Positions 8,820 to 16,954 of a stretch of DNA of 34,888 bases are shown here, piece by piece. The notes below the pieces were generated by a model that saw nothing but the letters and a program-made list of their open reading frames with translations, had not been told where the DNA came from and ran no database searches. The DNA is taken from IMG/VR virus record IMGVR_UViG_3300033233_000106, positions 1 to 34,888 of that record. One strand, 5' to 3'. Numbering within the stretch: the stretch's first letter is position 1; every line of letters begins with the position of its first letter. The translations under genes and the position numbers were made by a program. The stretch is from a virus.

Positions 8820-8820
8820 A

Positions 8821-9180
8821 TCACTTGCTCCAGAGGACGGTCTCGACGCATGGCTGCGGGCTCGCGCTGTCGTGAGTGCAGATGTGGTGCTTAATCTGGC
8901 TGCCGGCGCCGATGTACTGATTGTTGTTCGCGACGAACTCTCGTACCTTGGCCTCGATCGCGTCCTTTGAGGCGAGGCTCACAACCCAGACGCGCACGCT
9001 GACTCCGATCACGGGAAAGGACGCATTCGTCGCGTCGATCAAATCGGACACCAATGGCGCGGCGCTCGCTGTCCACTTGTCGCCGATCGTCGCGAGGTAG
9101 TTGCCGATCTGCGTCTTGCCGGTCGCTCGCGCGGTGGCGTTCGGCACGATCAGGTTGCAGATCAGCATGTGTTTGCTCAT
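8821..9180 (-). CDS. Conserved-looking tail-region protein, unknown
   Basis: The product has 119 residues and starts at ATG 9178-9180 (MSKHMLICNLIVPN), 7 bp after the upstream stop. The sequence is an even alpha/beta mix with no motif I recognise. It lies downstream of a DUF1834-like gene and upstream of the adhesin. A longer in-frame start would run through the upstream gene and gives an implausible Arg/Ser-rich leader, so it was rejected. Probably a small tail or joining protein. Confidence 0.6.
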   Translation of the reverse strand: MSKHMLICNLIVPNATARATGKTQIGNYLATIGDKWTASAAPLVSDLIDATNASFPVIGVSVRVWVVSLASKDAIEAKVREFVANNNQYIGAGSQIKHHICTHDSASPQPCVETVLWSK

Positions 9181-9187
9181 CTCGGTG

Positions 9188-9634
9188 TCACTCTGGCCAC
9201 GAAAATTCTTGATCCATGGAAACCGAAAACGCGACCTGGTACGCCGTGACTGTCGGCGAACTGTAGAGCAGATCGACGCGGCCGGGGATGACGCACTCCA
9301 GGTTCGGCGCGAGTCGCGCGTTGACGAGACTGGTCCTGACGGCACGCACGGTCTCGCCGGCGCCGATCCGGGTGTCGTCCGTGTCCCGCAGCGTGTGAGC
9401 GACGACAAGCACCGTGAAATCCATCGGGACGTGATAGTTCGGCCCGTCGAGCTGCTCGGGATCGTCGCCCGCGAAAAGCACAGCGAGTAGCGGGAATCCC
9501 TTGACCAAGCGGCCCTCGATTATATCGTCGAGTTGTCCGGCGTAGGCCCGGACCGATTTCGCGGCGGTGACGTCGGCGGCAAGCTTGTCGATCACGAGCT
9601 GCTGCACGTCGAGGAAGTCGCGCGGGGTGCTCAT
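9188..9634 (-). CDS. DUF1834/Mu gp37-like tail joining protein
   Basis: The product has 148 residues (MSTPRDFLDVQQLVIDKLAA...). The pattern of an N-terminal helix, a central strand block (GFPLLAVLFAG, DFTVLVVAHTLRD) and a C-terminal strand (SSPTVTAYQVAFSVSMDQE) resembles the phage DUF1834/Gp37 family and tail-terminator folds. The start overlaps the upstream gene by ATGA. In this position it would cap the tail and join it to the head. The assignment is from pattern memory. Confidence 0.6.
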   Translation of the reverse strand: MSTPRDFLDVQQLVIDKLAADVTAAKSVRAYAGQLDDIIEGRLVKGFPLLAVLFAGDDPEQLDGPNYHVPMDFTVLVVAHTLRDTDDTRIGAGETVRAVRTSLVNARLAPNLECVIPGRVDLLYSSPTVTAYQVAFSVSMDQEFSWPE

Positions 9635-10098
9635 CGTGTGGCCTCTGCGGCCGCCAGGGCCTCGGCGAGCAGGCGATTGGCGTAGGTCGTGAGCTCACGG
9701 GCGTCCTTGGGGGAGACACCGAAGAATGGGCGCTTGGGCGACTTCACGCCGCCCTTCTTGGTCTTCGTCCCGTCCTGCGCCCACCACGCCTTCTTGTTTT
9801 CGAGCGCGCTGCCGAACCCGATCACCGCGCGGTCGCTACTGAGTGACAGCACCTTCAACGCCCCAAGCATGTGTCCCTGGTCGTTCAACGTCTGCCCGCC
9901 GTGGAGCTTCACGCGCCGGCTAGGGATCAACGCCCGGTCATTCTCGTCGTCGCCCGCGAGCGTGCGCGTCTTGATCAGCGACCATGCCTCCTCAGCGATG
10001 GCGCCCAGAACCTTGCGTCGCTCCAGGCCATCCTTGAGCTTTTCGAGCTGGCGCAGCACCAGCCCTTTGCCCTTGAATTCGATGTTGAAATCAAGCAT
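9631..10098 (-). CDS. Virion morphogenesis protein (Mu gpG / P2 gpS-like)
   Basis: The product has 155 residues. It starts at ATG 10098, overlapping the stop of the previous gene. It is a basic helical protein with the order typical of tail-completion proteins: an N-terminal helix (RQLEKLKDGLERRKVLGAIA), a RTLAGDDE-type loop, a LNDQGHMLGAL segment near residue 70, and a C-terminal PKRPFFGVSPKDARE motif at about residues 122-136. These match the phage virion morphogenesis family that acts in head-tail joining. Confidence 0.65.
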   Translation of the reverse strand: MLDFNIEFKGKGLVLRQLEKLKDGLERRKVLGAIAEEAWSLIKTRTLAGDDENDRALIPSRRVKLHGGQTLNDQGHMLGALKVLSLSSDRAVIGFGSALENKKAWWAQDGTKTKKGGVKSPKRPFFGVSPKDARELTTYANRLLAEALAAAEATR

Positions 10099-10490
10099 CA
10101 GCCGAGCACCACGTAGCCGCTGTGTGATTCGGGCTCATCGCCGTCCGCTTCGTCGATCGTCTCGACGCGCGCCGCCGCGAAAGCCGTCTGGTACTTGGAC
10201 TCCCAGTATTTCGCCTTGTCGAGCGACTCGGTGCCGCGCTCGCTGTTGGACTTCTCGCGGTAGAGCAGGTGCATCACGTAGCAGCACGACGGCTTGACCA
10301 GCGCGATCAGGCTCGCCGGGGTCAGGATCGCAAGATTATCGGTATCCCGGCCGGCGTCGATCAGATCGCGATTGATCTGCGCAAACGCCTCGAGGTGCAG
10401 CGGCTCGAGCGAGTCGCGCAGGATGGCTGCGTCGGAGACGTAGATGGGGACCAGGTCGGCGTCGGTGCTGTAGACGGTCGGGGCTGCCAT
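10098..10490 (-). CDS. Head-tail connector-like protein
   Basis: The product has 130 residues and starts at ATG 10488-10490 (MAAPTVYSTDADLVPIYVSD), overlapping the previous stop as TGATG. It has a largely helical composition with an acidic C-terminus (EADGDEPESHSGYVVLG). The position between the head block and the tail-completion protein suggests a connector (adaptor) protein. I see no diagnostic motif; the role is inferred from gene order. Confidence 0.6.
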   Translation of the reverse strand: MAAPTVYSTDADLVPIYVSDAAILRDSLEPLHLEAFAQINRDLIDAGRDTDNLAILTPASLIALVKPSCCYVMHLLYREKSNSERGTESLDKAKYWESKYQTAFAAARVETIDEADGDEPESHSGYVVLG

Positions 10491-10696
10491 CACTCCACCT
10501 CCACAAATCCGTTGCGCCGCCACGACAAAAGGTGCTCGCGGTGGCACTCGGCCTCGGTGGGGCCACCGTTAGCCAGGTGCGCAGGGCGACGGAGTTTGAC
10601 CATGTCGGGCAGCGCCGGAGACGGAGGAGGCAGCGCGTCAGCACGGTCAACGACCGGCCCGGGCGCCAGGTCTTTACGATTCCATCCGCGCGCCAT
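10490..10696 (-). CDS. Small protein between glycosyltransferase and connector
   Basis: The product has 68 residues (MARGWNRKDLAPGPVVDRAD...). The start at 10696 lies inside the 3' end of the glycosyltransferase gene (23-bp overlap), and the stop forms TGATG with the connector start, which supports real translation. A Pro-rich stretch is followed by a His/Cys-containing helix (EAECHREHLLSWRRNGFVEV). Function unknown. Confidence 0.6.
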   Translation of the reverse strand: MARGWNRKDLAPGPVVDRADALPPPSPALPDMVKLRRPAHLANGGPTEAECHREHLLSWRRNGFVEVE

Positions 10697-11378
10697 CTTC
10701 CCTTTCCTTTCGCAGTTTCTTGATCTCGGTGACTTCCAGCCGCGGCGGGAGCGAGCGCTGGAGAGACTGCGCGTTTAGTTCGATCTCGAATTGATGTCCT
10801 GAGACCATGCCGATGTCGGTATGCACCTGAATCCCGGCTGCCGCGCACTTGTGGAAGAAATAAAAGTCATTGCTCACCATCACCTGGCAGCCGGTAGGGT
10901 CGGTCTCGGTCCAGAACCACGGCGGCTGGATCTTTCTGAACACGTCGGCCCGCGCCCAGAAGCACCCGGCGCCTGTTGCGGCGACCCGTTGCAGCGGCTT
11001 GCGCGGAGTGTCTTTGACGAACTCCCCGTCCATCGAGCGCTGGTAGATAATCCAATCGTGCCCGGGCTGCCGCGTGGCGTACAGCGCCCCCACAATATCG
11101 ACACCGTGCGCCCGCGAGCGCTCCAGAATGTCAAGCGGGACGGCCTGGTCGCAGGACACGGAGAGGATCTCCGTCGCGCCCTGTTCGAGCGCGTACTTCA
11201 CGGAGGCGTTGAAGCATAGGTCGGAGTGTGGGCCCTTGCTCTGGACGATGAAGACTTCTTCCTCGTTATGAATCGCCTGGAGCAGCGACATCATGTAGAT
11301 TCCCGGCACGTTCTGATACGGCCAATCCATGATTACCGCCACCCTTGGCACCACTTTTTTCTCCTGCTCCTGTGCCAT
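10674..11378 (-). CDS. Putative glycosyltransferase (GT-A type)
   Basis: The product has 234 residues if started at ATG 11376-11378 (MAQEQEKKVVPRVAVIMDWP), which has GGGAGAG just upstream. An in-frame ATG at 11444 would add 22 basic residues (MGRGGRRKHRTAAARPNVKG...). The sequence resembles phage-borne family-2-like glycosyltransferases: a Rossmann-type start, SVSCDQAVPLDI at about residues 70-82 in place of a DxD motif, GAGCFWARADVFRKI, and a conserved-looking WTETDPTG segment before VSNDFYFFHKC. Such enzymes transfer sugars to virion or host surface components. It stands between the coat gene and the connectors, so it may modify the capsid or be an inserted accessory gene. Its donor and acceptor cannot be read from the sequence. 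Confidence 0.65.
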   Translation of the reverse strand: MAQEQEKKVVPRVAVIMDWPYQNVPGIYMMSLLQAIHNEEEVFIVQSKGPHSDLCFNASVKYALEQGATEILSVSCDQAVPLDILERSRAHGVDIVGALYATRQPGHDWIIYQRSMDGEFVKDTPRKPLQRVAATGAGCFWARADVFRKIQPPWFWTETDPTGCQVMVSNDFYFFHKCAAAGIQVHTDIGMVSGHQFEIELNAQSLQRSLPPRLEVTEIKKLRKEREDGARMES

Positions 11379-11456
11379 CAACTCTCCCTTGACGTTGGGA
11401 CGCGCGGCAGCCGTCCGATGCTTCCGACGACCGCCGCGCCCCATTGGTTTGTGTCC

Positions 11457-12620
11457 TTATCCGATCAGCACCGCAATGCTGTCGGACTTGATGACCTTCA
11501 CGCCCCAGCTCGCGATGACCAAGTAGGTGATCATCCCGACTCCGGCATAAGCGCGGATGTCGAAGCTGATCCCGGACATCGGGTCCGTCATCACAAAGCT
11601 GTCGATGGCGATGTCTCCCTGGTCGGGCATCGCCGGGAGCCGCGTCGCGAGGACAACGGCGTCACGGCTGAAGGCACAGTTCGCCGTGTAGCTCGCGGTC
11701 GTGGTGACGATGCTCGATGCCGTGGTGATCGCCTGCCGAATGCCCGAGCCGTTGAGCACGTAGACGCCGCCGTTGCTGATGTCGGTGTCGGCGCTGGACA
11801 CCACATATTTTCGCGTGTCGCGGGCGTGCGTGATGATGTCGCCCGTGACGATGGTGCCGGTGCCCGCCGGCAGGCCGATTGTCAGCGTGGTGGCGCCGAC
11901 GGCGTACCCGGCACTGTTGATTGCCGCCGTGGCGTTGGCCGTGCCTGCGGTGTGATTGATGACCTGCGCCGACTCGCGGATCTTCATGCCGTGCATGTCG
12001 AGCAGCACGCCCTGACGCAGCGGATCGGTGCTCCCGACCATGTGCGCCTGCGACTGATAGCCGCGCAGTTTCGCGCCCGCCGTGGTGTCGATCACCAGGG
12101 ACGCGTCGTTCATGTTCGCGCCGTTGTCGACAAGGATCTTGCGCACGTTCGCGGCGTCGGAGAAGTCCCCGGCAGTCCCGAAGGGCGTGGTGGCCGCGCT
12201 GCCAATAGCCCGGCTCGCGCCCTGGTACGTCGCTGTCGCAAGGTCGGTTTCGATCTCGTTCACGCACGCGCGGAACGCCTGAGCGATCTGCTGTTGCTTG
12301 AGCGTGAGGAAGCCCGGCCCGAGGTCAACAGACTTCTGCTCCTCGCCCGTCCACGAAAACGGATAGGCTTTTGTCTTCGTGATCGTGACGGCGACGGTGG
12401 AGATCGTCTGCGTTGCCGCCGTCATCGCGCCCATCTGCGGCACAAAGTTAAAGCCCGCGGTGTTCGCCGGGACTGAGGGGACGCGAACAGATTGGTTTTC
12501 CGCCACGCGGTCGGTGGTCGGGTGTCGCAGCACCGAGGGGATGAATCCGACCAGTTCGCGGGACACCGCGATCAAGGCGGCGTAGGCGTCGGGAATCAGG
12601 TTGGTCAGTACATTTGCCAC
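11457..12620 (-). CDS. Major capsid protein, P22 coat (gp5) family
   Basis: The product has 387 residues with a GTG start at 12618-12620 (reads VANVLTNLIPD; AAAGGAG upstream). The N-terminus NVLTNLIPDAYAALIAVSRE followed by LVGFIPSVLRH is the hallmark of P22-type coat proteins. Residues 80-125 carry the E-loop/long-helix region (KAYPFSWTGEEQKSVDLG), and residues 230-290 look like an inserted beta domain (GATTLTIGLPAGTGTIVTGD), comparable to the I-domain of this family. It builds the icosahedral shell with the scaffold encoded just upstream. It is shorter than P22 gp5 (430). It shares a leader element only with the tail tube gene. Confidence 0.85.
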   Translation of the reverse strand: MANVLTNLIPDAYAALIAVSRELVGFIPSVLRHPTTDRVAENQSVRVPSVPANTAGFNFVPQMGAMTAATQTISTVAVTITKTKAYPFSWTGEEQKSVDLGPGFLTLKQQQIAQAFRACVNEIETDLATATYQGASRAIGSAATTPFGTAGDFSDAANVRKILVDNGANMNDASLVIDTTAGAKLRGYQSQAHMVGSTDPLRQGVLLDMHGMKIRESAQVINHTAGTANATAAINSAGYAVGATTLTIGLPAGTGTIVTGDIITHARDTRKYVVSSADTDISNGGVYVLNGSGIRQAITTASSIVTTTASYTANCAFSRDAVVLATRLPAMPDQGDIAIDSFVMTDPMSGISFDIRAYAGVGMITYLVIASWGVKVIKSDSIAVLIG

Positions 12621-12637
12621 TGTCGTTCTCCTTTCCC

Positions 12638-12673
12638 CTCTCGGCTACCGGCTCAGTGAGTCGGCACCCGACA
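12638..12673 (-). promoter_or_regulatory. Leader element shared with the tail tube gene (coat copy)
   Basis: In the plus strand this reads CTCTC-GG-CTACCGGCTC-AGT-GAGTCGGCAC-CCG-ACA. The two 10-nt blocks are the same as at 6280-6316, with a different 3-nt loop. It lies 18 bp upstream of the GTG start of the coat gene in an 82-bp gap. A promoter, an RNA processing site or a translation enhancer are all possible. Confidence 0.6.
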
Positions 12674-12702
12674 GGGGATGATTGTTGTTTTGGCCTACGC
12701 GG

Positions 12703-13320
12703 TCAGTCGATGCACTTCCCGCCGGCCTGCACGAACTCCATTTTTTGCGGCGCCGAAAGCGACATGAAATCATCGCGCTTCATTGTGTTCTTGCCGCCCC
12801 GCCCCGCCTGGTCGTTCCCCGGCGAACCGGTCCTCTGGTCCCCGACGAACTCGGGGTAGCTCTTCACGATCCCGCCGGCCGCCTCGTCGAGTCCGGAGAA
12901 CGTCCCGGCCTTCTCGTCGTAGGTCAGCGATCCGGAATCCACGAGCTTCACGGCAGCATCCATGCGATCGGCGCGCACCCCGGCCTTCGCCAGAGCGCCA
13001 CGCAGGCGCGAGTCACGGCGCTCTGACAGCAGCGCAGCGTCACGCTTGGCGATCTCGCCTTGCATCTCCGCGAGCTTGGTCCCGGCGTCCTTCTCGTCGT
13101 CGGTCGCCTTCTTGCCCCGGGCGATGAAGGGCTCGGCATCCTTAAGCGCCGCCTTGAGCGTCGTGCGTTCGGCAATGCCGGCCTGCACCTCGCCGTTGAG
13201 GAATGCGCTCTCCGCCTCGAGGCCAGCGATCTTGCCAGCGACTTCGGCCTCCGCCTCGGTCTTGCCTGCCTTGATCGCGTCCGCTTTCGCCTTCACTGCC
13301 GCTTCGTCTTTGATCTTCAC
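12703..13320 (-). CDS. Scaffolding protein
   Basis: The product has 205 residues with a GTG start at 13318-13320 in a GTGA overlap. It is highly charged, with a long coiled coil over residues 1-110 (KADAIKAGKTEAEAEVAGKI), a flexible Gly-rich linker near residue 170 and a short basic/hydrophobic C-terminal helix (MKRDDFMSLSAPQKMEFVQA), the layout of scaffolds that bind coat through the C-terminus. Its place directly before the coat gene fits. It would fill the procapsid and leave or be degraded before packaging. Confidence 0.75.
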   Translation of the reverse strand: MKIKDEAAVKAKADAIKAGKTEAEAEVAGKIAGLEAESAFLNGEVQAGIAERTTLKAALKDAEPFIARGKKATDDEKDAGTKLAEMQGEIAKRDAALLSERRDSRLRGALAKAGVRADRMDAAVKLVDSGSLTYDEKAGTFSGLDEAAGGIVKSYPEFVGDQRTGSPGNDQAGRGGKNTMKRDDFMSLSAPQKMEFVQAGGKCID

Positions 13321-13457
13321 TTGCCTTGCTCCTTCCCGGACTCCACCGGGGTTTCGTGACCGGACTCCACCGGCCGTCGTGTTGCCGTGCGCCGGGCCTC
13401 CGCCGTGGCGCTATTGCGTAAGCGTGGGCCTCCGCCCGTGCGCGTGGTGCTCATCAT
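13317..13457 (-). CDS. Small repeat-bearing open frame, possible gene
   Basis: It encodes 46 residues (MMSTTRTGGGPRLRNSATAE...). The ATG overlaps a TGA at 13454-13456 as TGATG and the stop overlaps the scaffold GTG as GTGA, the coupling style used throughout this genome. Against coding: it contains two direct repeat pairs, CCGGACTCCACCGG at 13336-13349 and 13360-13373, and GGGCCTCCGCC at 13394-13404 and 13426-13436, and the product is low-complexity. It may be a linker sequence rather than a functional protein. Confidence 0.4.
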   Translation of the reverse strand: MMSTTRTGGGPRLRNSATAEARRTATRRPVESGHETPVESGKEQGK

Positions 13458-13549
13458 GCTGCCGCCTTCACTTGCTTCTCCGCGAGCTTGTGGTAGCGCT
13501 CGACCGATGGCGCTCGTTCGTCCCGCACGGGGTCGAAGGAATGGCGTCA
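13454..13549 (-). other. In-frame continuation of head morphogenesis gene after TGA
   Basis: The TGA at 13547-13549 is followed in the same frame by 30 sense codons (RHSFDPVRDERAPSVERYHK, then LAEKQVKAAA) and then tandem TGA TGA. The continuation reads as a normal charged helical C-terminus, and its stop forms TGATG with the next start. The context is TGA-C, a leaky one. Either the stop is read through, or TGG (Trp) mutated or was misread. UGA reassignment is excluded because TGA is the normal stop of most genes here. Confidence 0.6.
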
Positions 13550-14227
13550 GGAATGGTGCAGGCCATAGTCAAACGTGTGGCTGCTGATTGCCAACCACTC
13601 CGCCTCCGTGTGCACCTCGCCCACATGGTCAAGGCAAATCTGCGACGTCCTGCTGTCCACCGGCCCGCGCATCTGGTACAGCGCGATCCCTTCGGCGTCA
13701 CCCGCCGCCTTGCTCGATTGGCGGTAGACGGAAAAAACCTCGTTGCGCGCGATCGTGTCAGCGCGCACCCGGTTGATTACGCCCTCGACGGACACGCGCT
13801 GCTGCACCTCGTGGCTGATTTCGAGGAGCGAATCGCCGCGGACGATCCCGCTGGCCACGATGTCGTGCACCTCGGCCACGCCGGCGTCGAGAATGCCCTT
13901 GATCTTGATCTTCGAGTTGGTGAGCGCCACGTCGACCTGTTCTTTCGACAGTGAGAACGAGGCGCCCTCGACGGAGCCGGCGCCCTTGCGCGCCGCGGCG
14001 ATGATCTCGCGGCCCCAAACGCTCTGGGTCAGGTCAAGGGCATATTCCTCGGCCAGGTCGAGCAATGCCCGGTAAAGCTCGGCCAGGATCTTCTGCGGGA
14101 ACTCCCCACCTCGCGCCAGGTAGCGCTGCACGGTCGTCTCGATCTCGGCGGAGGCGTCGAGAATCATGCGTTCGACGGCCCGGGTGATCGCGGGCTCATT
14201 GACGCCAAGGTGATTGGTCTCAGCCAT
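13547..14227 (-). CDS. Head morphogenesis protein (SPP1 gp7 / Mu gpF-like)
   Basis: The product has 226 residues to the first TGA (257 with readthrough, counting the stop position). The N-terminal helical part is followed by the minor head protein core: RVRADTIARNEVFSVYRQSS, then KAAGDAEGIALYQMRGPVDS and RTSQICLDHVGEVHTEAEW. The arginine, aspartate and Cys/His pattern is that of the phage Mu F-like/SPP1 gp7 family. These proteins sit on the portal and take part in head assembly or DNA ejection. It starts at ATG 14227, overlapping the portal stop by 8 bp. Family members normally run on past the point where this frame stops, in line with the continuation at 13454-13546. Confidence 0.75.
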   Translation of the reverse strand: MAETNHLGVNEPAITRAVERMILDASAEIETTVQRYLARGGEFPQKILAELYRALLDLAEEYALDLTQSVWGREIIAAARKGAGSVEGASFSLSKEQVDVALTNSKIKIKGILDAGVAEVHDIVASGIVRGDSLLEISHEVQQRVSVEGVINRVRADTIARNEVFSVYRQSSKAAGDAEGIALYQMRGPVDSRTSQICLDHVGEVHTEAEWLAISSHTFDYGLHHS

Positions 14228-15641
14228 TGGCGGCGGCCTCCTCGGCGGCGATCTGCTCCGGGGTTTTCTTCTGCCCGGGCTTAAACGCCGGCATCGGACG
14301 CAGCCCCTGCAGCCGCATCGTCTCGGCGATGTTATCCTCGACCTTTTTCAGCGCTGCCGGCCGGTCCATCGAGGGGTTGCGCGCGATCATTTCGTCAACC
14401 GCAGTCGCGAGCCCGATCCGAATCGCTCGATCCCAGTCGGTGCGCTGCTCCAGGCTCATGGGCTCTTGCGGGAGCTGGTAAGCAATGCTCGGCGCCGGCA
14501 CGTCTTCCCATCGCACGCGCTTGCCGGAATGGATCGCGTTGACGAACAGTTCCATGCGGATCAGCTCGCGTTCCCAGGGGCCGAAGAGGCTCGCGCGGTC
14601 TTTTCGATAGTCGTTCAGCGCGGCCTGCTCGGCAACGATTTTGATTCCGCTGTCGCCTGACTGCGTGGCCGCAACCGCACTTTCAGGGATTCGCCGCGAG
14701 AGCAGGAACATGCGCAGGTAGAGGTTGATCGACTCGACCTGGGCAGCGACCTGGGCATCGGCTTCGATGAATCCCGCCTCGCCGTCCTTTGAGAGCTTGA
14801 TGTGCGCGTCGGGGCCGACTTTGATTTGGTCTTCAAGCAGGTCGCCCTTGGTGTAGAGAATTGACCCGGAAAGAATCATCCGATAGTGGTGGTCCGACAT
14901 CTGCCGATTCACGGCGCGGTTGATTGCGACCAGGTCGGTGATTGGCTCGCCCATGAGCGTCCAGCGCGGCTTGCCGTTGTGAAAAAGCACGAACGGGATG
15001 CGCCCGTATTTGTGGACGCCGCCCGGGTAGGCGAGCTGCTCGGCTGCGGAGTATTTCGGCTCGGCGTTGACCAAGCGCTCGTAGGTGGTGTCTGACCAGA
15101 GCTGCTCGACCAGGCCCATGTCCTCCTCGAGGCTCGTGCGGAAAGACAGGATCAGGCGCCCTAGTTTCACGGGCTTGCTCGGCTTCGGGTCGTAGTCGAG
15201 TTGGTCGCCGGTGTAGAGCGCGATCTCGAGCGGCTGTCCCTGCTCGACCATCGGCCGGCACGCCGTCACGCCGGAGACCAGTGTGAAGCGATCGACATCG
15301 GACATGGTTGACCAGTGCTCGTCTTTCCACGCCGCAAACTCGTCAGCCCACGACTTATCTTTTTCCTTGAACGTGTAGGCCGGGCACTCACGATAGAGCC
15401 CGCAGAGCGCGTCAACAATCGGCTCAACGATCTTGAAGCAGACCTTCGGGCGCTTGGTCCACTTTTCCGGGTTGGCGTGCATGTGCTTGTATGACTGCTC
15501 CAGATCGCGGACCATCTCGTCGTAGTCTTCGAGGTAGAGCAGGGCAAGCTCGGCATTGCGCTGGCGCTCGCGGGTCTCTGAATTGACGGCACGGCGGGCG
15601 GATGACTTGACGATTTGCTCGGCGCGGGAGGACGGGGTCAT
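14220..15641 (-). CDS. Portal protein (SPP1 gp6-like)
   Basis: The product has 473 residues and starts at ATG 15639-15641 (MTPSSRAEQIVKSSARRAVN), overlapping the terminase stop as TGATG; an in-frame ATG at 15695 would intrude on terminase. It follows terminase and precedes the gp7-like gene, as in SPP1-type head modules. Typical portal features are the N-terminal helical region with ALCGLYRECPAYTF, the GRIPFVLFHNGKPRW strand block, and the long helix with GPWERELIRMELFVNAI near residue 360. The dodecameric ring would form the DNA entry vertex. The C-terminus is Ala-rich. Confidence 0.8.
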   Translation of the reverse strand: MTPSSRAEQIVKSSARRAVNSETRERQRNAELALLYLEDYDEMVRDLEQSYKHMHANPEKWTKRPKVCFKIVEPIVDALCGLYRECPAYTFKEKDKSWADEFAAWKDEHWSTMSDVDRFTLVSGVTACRPMVEQGQPLEIALYTGDQLDYDPKPSKPVKLGRLILSFRTSLEEDMGLVEQLWSDTTYERLVNAEPKYSAAEQLAYPGGVHKYGRIPFVLFHNGKPRWTLMGEPITDLVAINRAVNRQMSDHHYRMILSGSILYTKGDLLEDQIKVGPDAHIKLSKDGEAGFIEADAQVAAQVESINLYLRMFLLSRRIPESAVAATQSGDSGIKIVAEQAALNDYRKDRASLFGPWERELIRMELFVNAIHSGKRVRWEDVPAPSIAYQLPQEPMSLEQRTDWDRAIRIGLATAVDEMIARNPSMDRPAALKKVEDNIAETMRLQGLRPMPAFKPGQKKTPEQIAAEEAAANG

Positions 15642-16954
15642 CAGCCCTGTACTCCCGTGCTCACGGCGGCCGGAGCCGGCGTAGCAAACAAGCACATCAG
15701 CATGTCCGCCCGATCCGGCGACTTGAGCCCGCGAGCCTTCATTTTCTTCTTACTCTCGATCTTGATTTGCCCGCGATCCGTCATCTCGTAGAGCCTCGCT
15801 GTGAGCTGAGCACGCAGTTTCTTGTCGGCCGGGATCTGGATGCTTTGCCGGTTCGGATCACGAAAACGCGAGCCCAGCGCGCCGGAAAGCTGCTCGCTTG
15901 CCCAGTCGGCGTAATGCTCTTTGTCGCGCGGCTCTCCGCCGAAATGAACGCCGTTCACCTTGACAGGAAGATCCTTGAGCGTGCGGCGAACCATGTCTAC
16001 CACGCCCCCGCCAACGCCATCGTCATCGATGTTGATCTGCCTCGTGCGCGGGTAGTTCCGGTAGCACGCAACCACACGCCCGGCCGTCTCGGTTGTGTCT
16101 TCCTTGCAGTGCGCCTCGAGGTGATCGCAGACAGGGCCGGTGCGATGCCCGATGCATGTCTCGTCATCGCCAAAGCGCGCCACGTCACAGCCGATAGCCT
16201 CGTCACCTTTAGCCTCAAGCTCAGCCAGTTCGGCAGCCACAACATCCTTGTAGGCGATGACGTTCTTGACACCTGAGAAAGCATCCCAATCGCCTTCGAG
16301 GTACGCGCGTGTCCAGGCTGGCGTGCCCCCGAAAAGCTCACGCAGGCCGCTCTCGTAATCCGACGGAAGGTGCGGATTGTCTCGCGGAAGGGCTGGCGTG
16401 AAGCTGTGATCGGGGAGGACGGCGTCGATGAACCGCGAACGCAACCATCCGGGCTCGGGATTGCTTGCCAGGAGCCCCTGAAAGCGACATGGCACGCCAT
16501 CAGTAGACGGAGGAATCTTGAGCCGCAGGCGTGTGGCGAGCATGAGGAAGGAATCCTCTTCGGCTTCGCTGGCCTCGTCGATTCCGAATCCGGTGAGCTC
16601 CATCGATTTGATTTTCTCGCGGTCCTCGGCAGATCCAACGCCGCCGTACCAGATCGACGATCCGTTGTTGAGCCTGTATAGGCCGTCGGTGAGGTTGTGT
16701 GATGCGAAAATAGGCGCAAGTTCTCCGGCGTACTTGTCGAGCGTGAGGTACGTCGTGCGCCGGAAGGTCTTCGCTTCGCGTCGCCCAAGGTACCAGCGCG
16801 ATCCGGGCCAGCGCAGGCACGCGCGCAAGGCGCTGTTGCAGAGCCAGACGGATTTGCCGCCACCCATCGCGCCACCGTAGAGCTTGTAGCGGGCGGCGCT
16901 GCGGTGCGCGATAAGCTGCCGGGGTGTTGGCTCGTACGAGCTTTCAAGGTCCAC
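15641..16954 (-). CDS. terL: Terminase large subunit
   Basis: The product has 437 residues with a GTG start at 16954, overlapping the small-subunit gene. The ATPase domain has Walker A GGAMGGGKS (27-35), Walker B with catalytic acid FGIDEASE (123-130) and coupling motif ASNPEPGW (163-170). The nuclease domain has GCDVARFGDDET (255-266), the acidic cluster NIDDDGVGGG (308-317) and SPDRADM near residue 415. All key residues of an RNase H-fold headful or cohesive-end terminase are in place. It pumps DNA through the portal and cuts the concatemer. Circular closure of the contig would suit headful packaging, but the packaging mode is not shown directly. Confidence 0.93.
   Translation of the reverse strand: MDLESSYEPTPRQLIAHRSAARYKLYGGAMGGGKSVWLCNSALRACLRWPGSRWYLGRREAKTFRRTTYLTLDKYAGELAPIFASHNLTDGLYRLNNGSSIWYGGVGSAEDREKIKSMELTGFGIDEASEAEEDSFLMLATRLRLKIPPSTDGVPCRFQGLLASNPEPGWLRSRFIDAVLPDHSFTPALPRDNPHLPSDYESGLRELFGGTPAWTRAYLEGDWDAFSGVKNVIAYKDVVAAELAELEAKGDEAIGCDVARFGDDETCIGHRTGPVCDHLEAHCKEDTTETAGRVVACYRNYPRTRQINIDDDGVGGGVVDMVRRTLKDLPVKVNGVHFGGEPRDKEHYADWASEQLSGALGSRFRDPNRQSIQIPADKKLRAQLTARLYEMTDRGQIKIESKKKMKARGLKSPDRADMLMCLFATPAPAAVSTGVQG

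Noticed and set aside
13547-13549. Phage-wide reassignment of TGA to tryptophan
   Set aside because: Most genes of this genome stop at TGA within tight overlaps, so TGA must be a normal stop.
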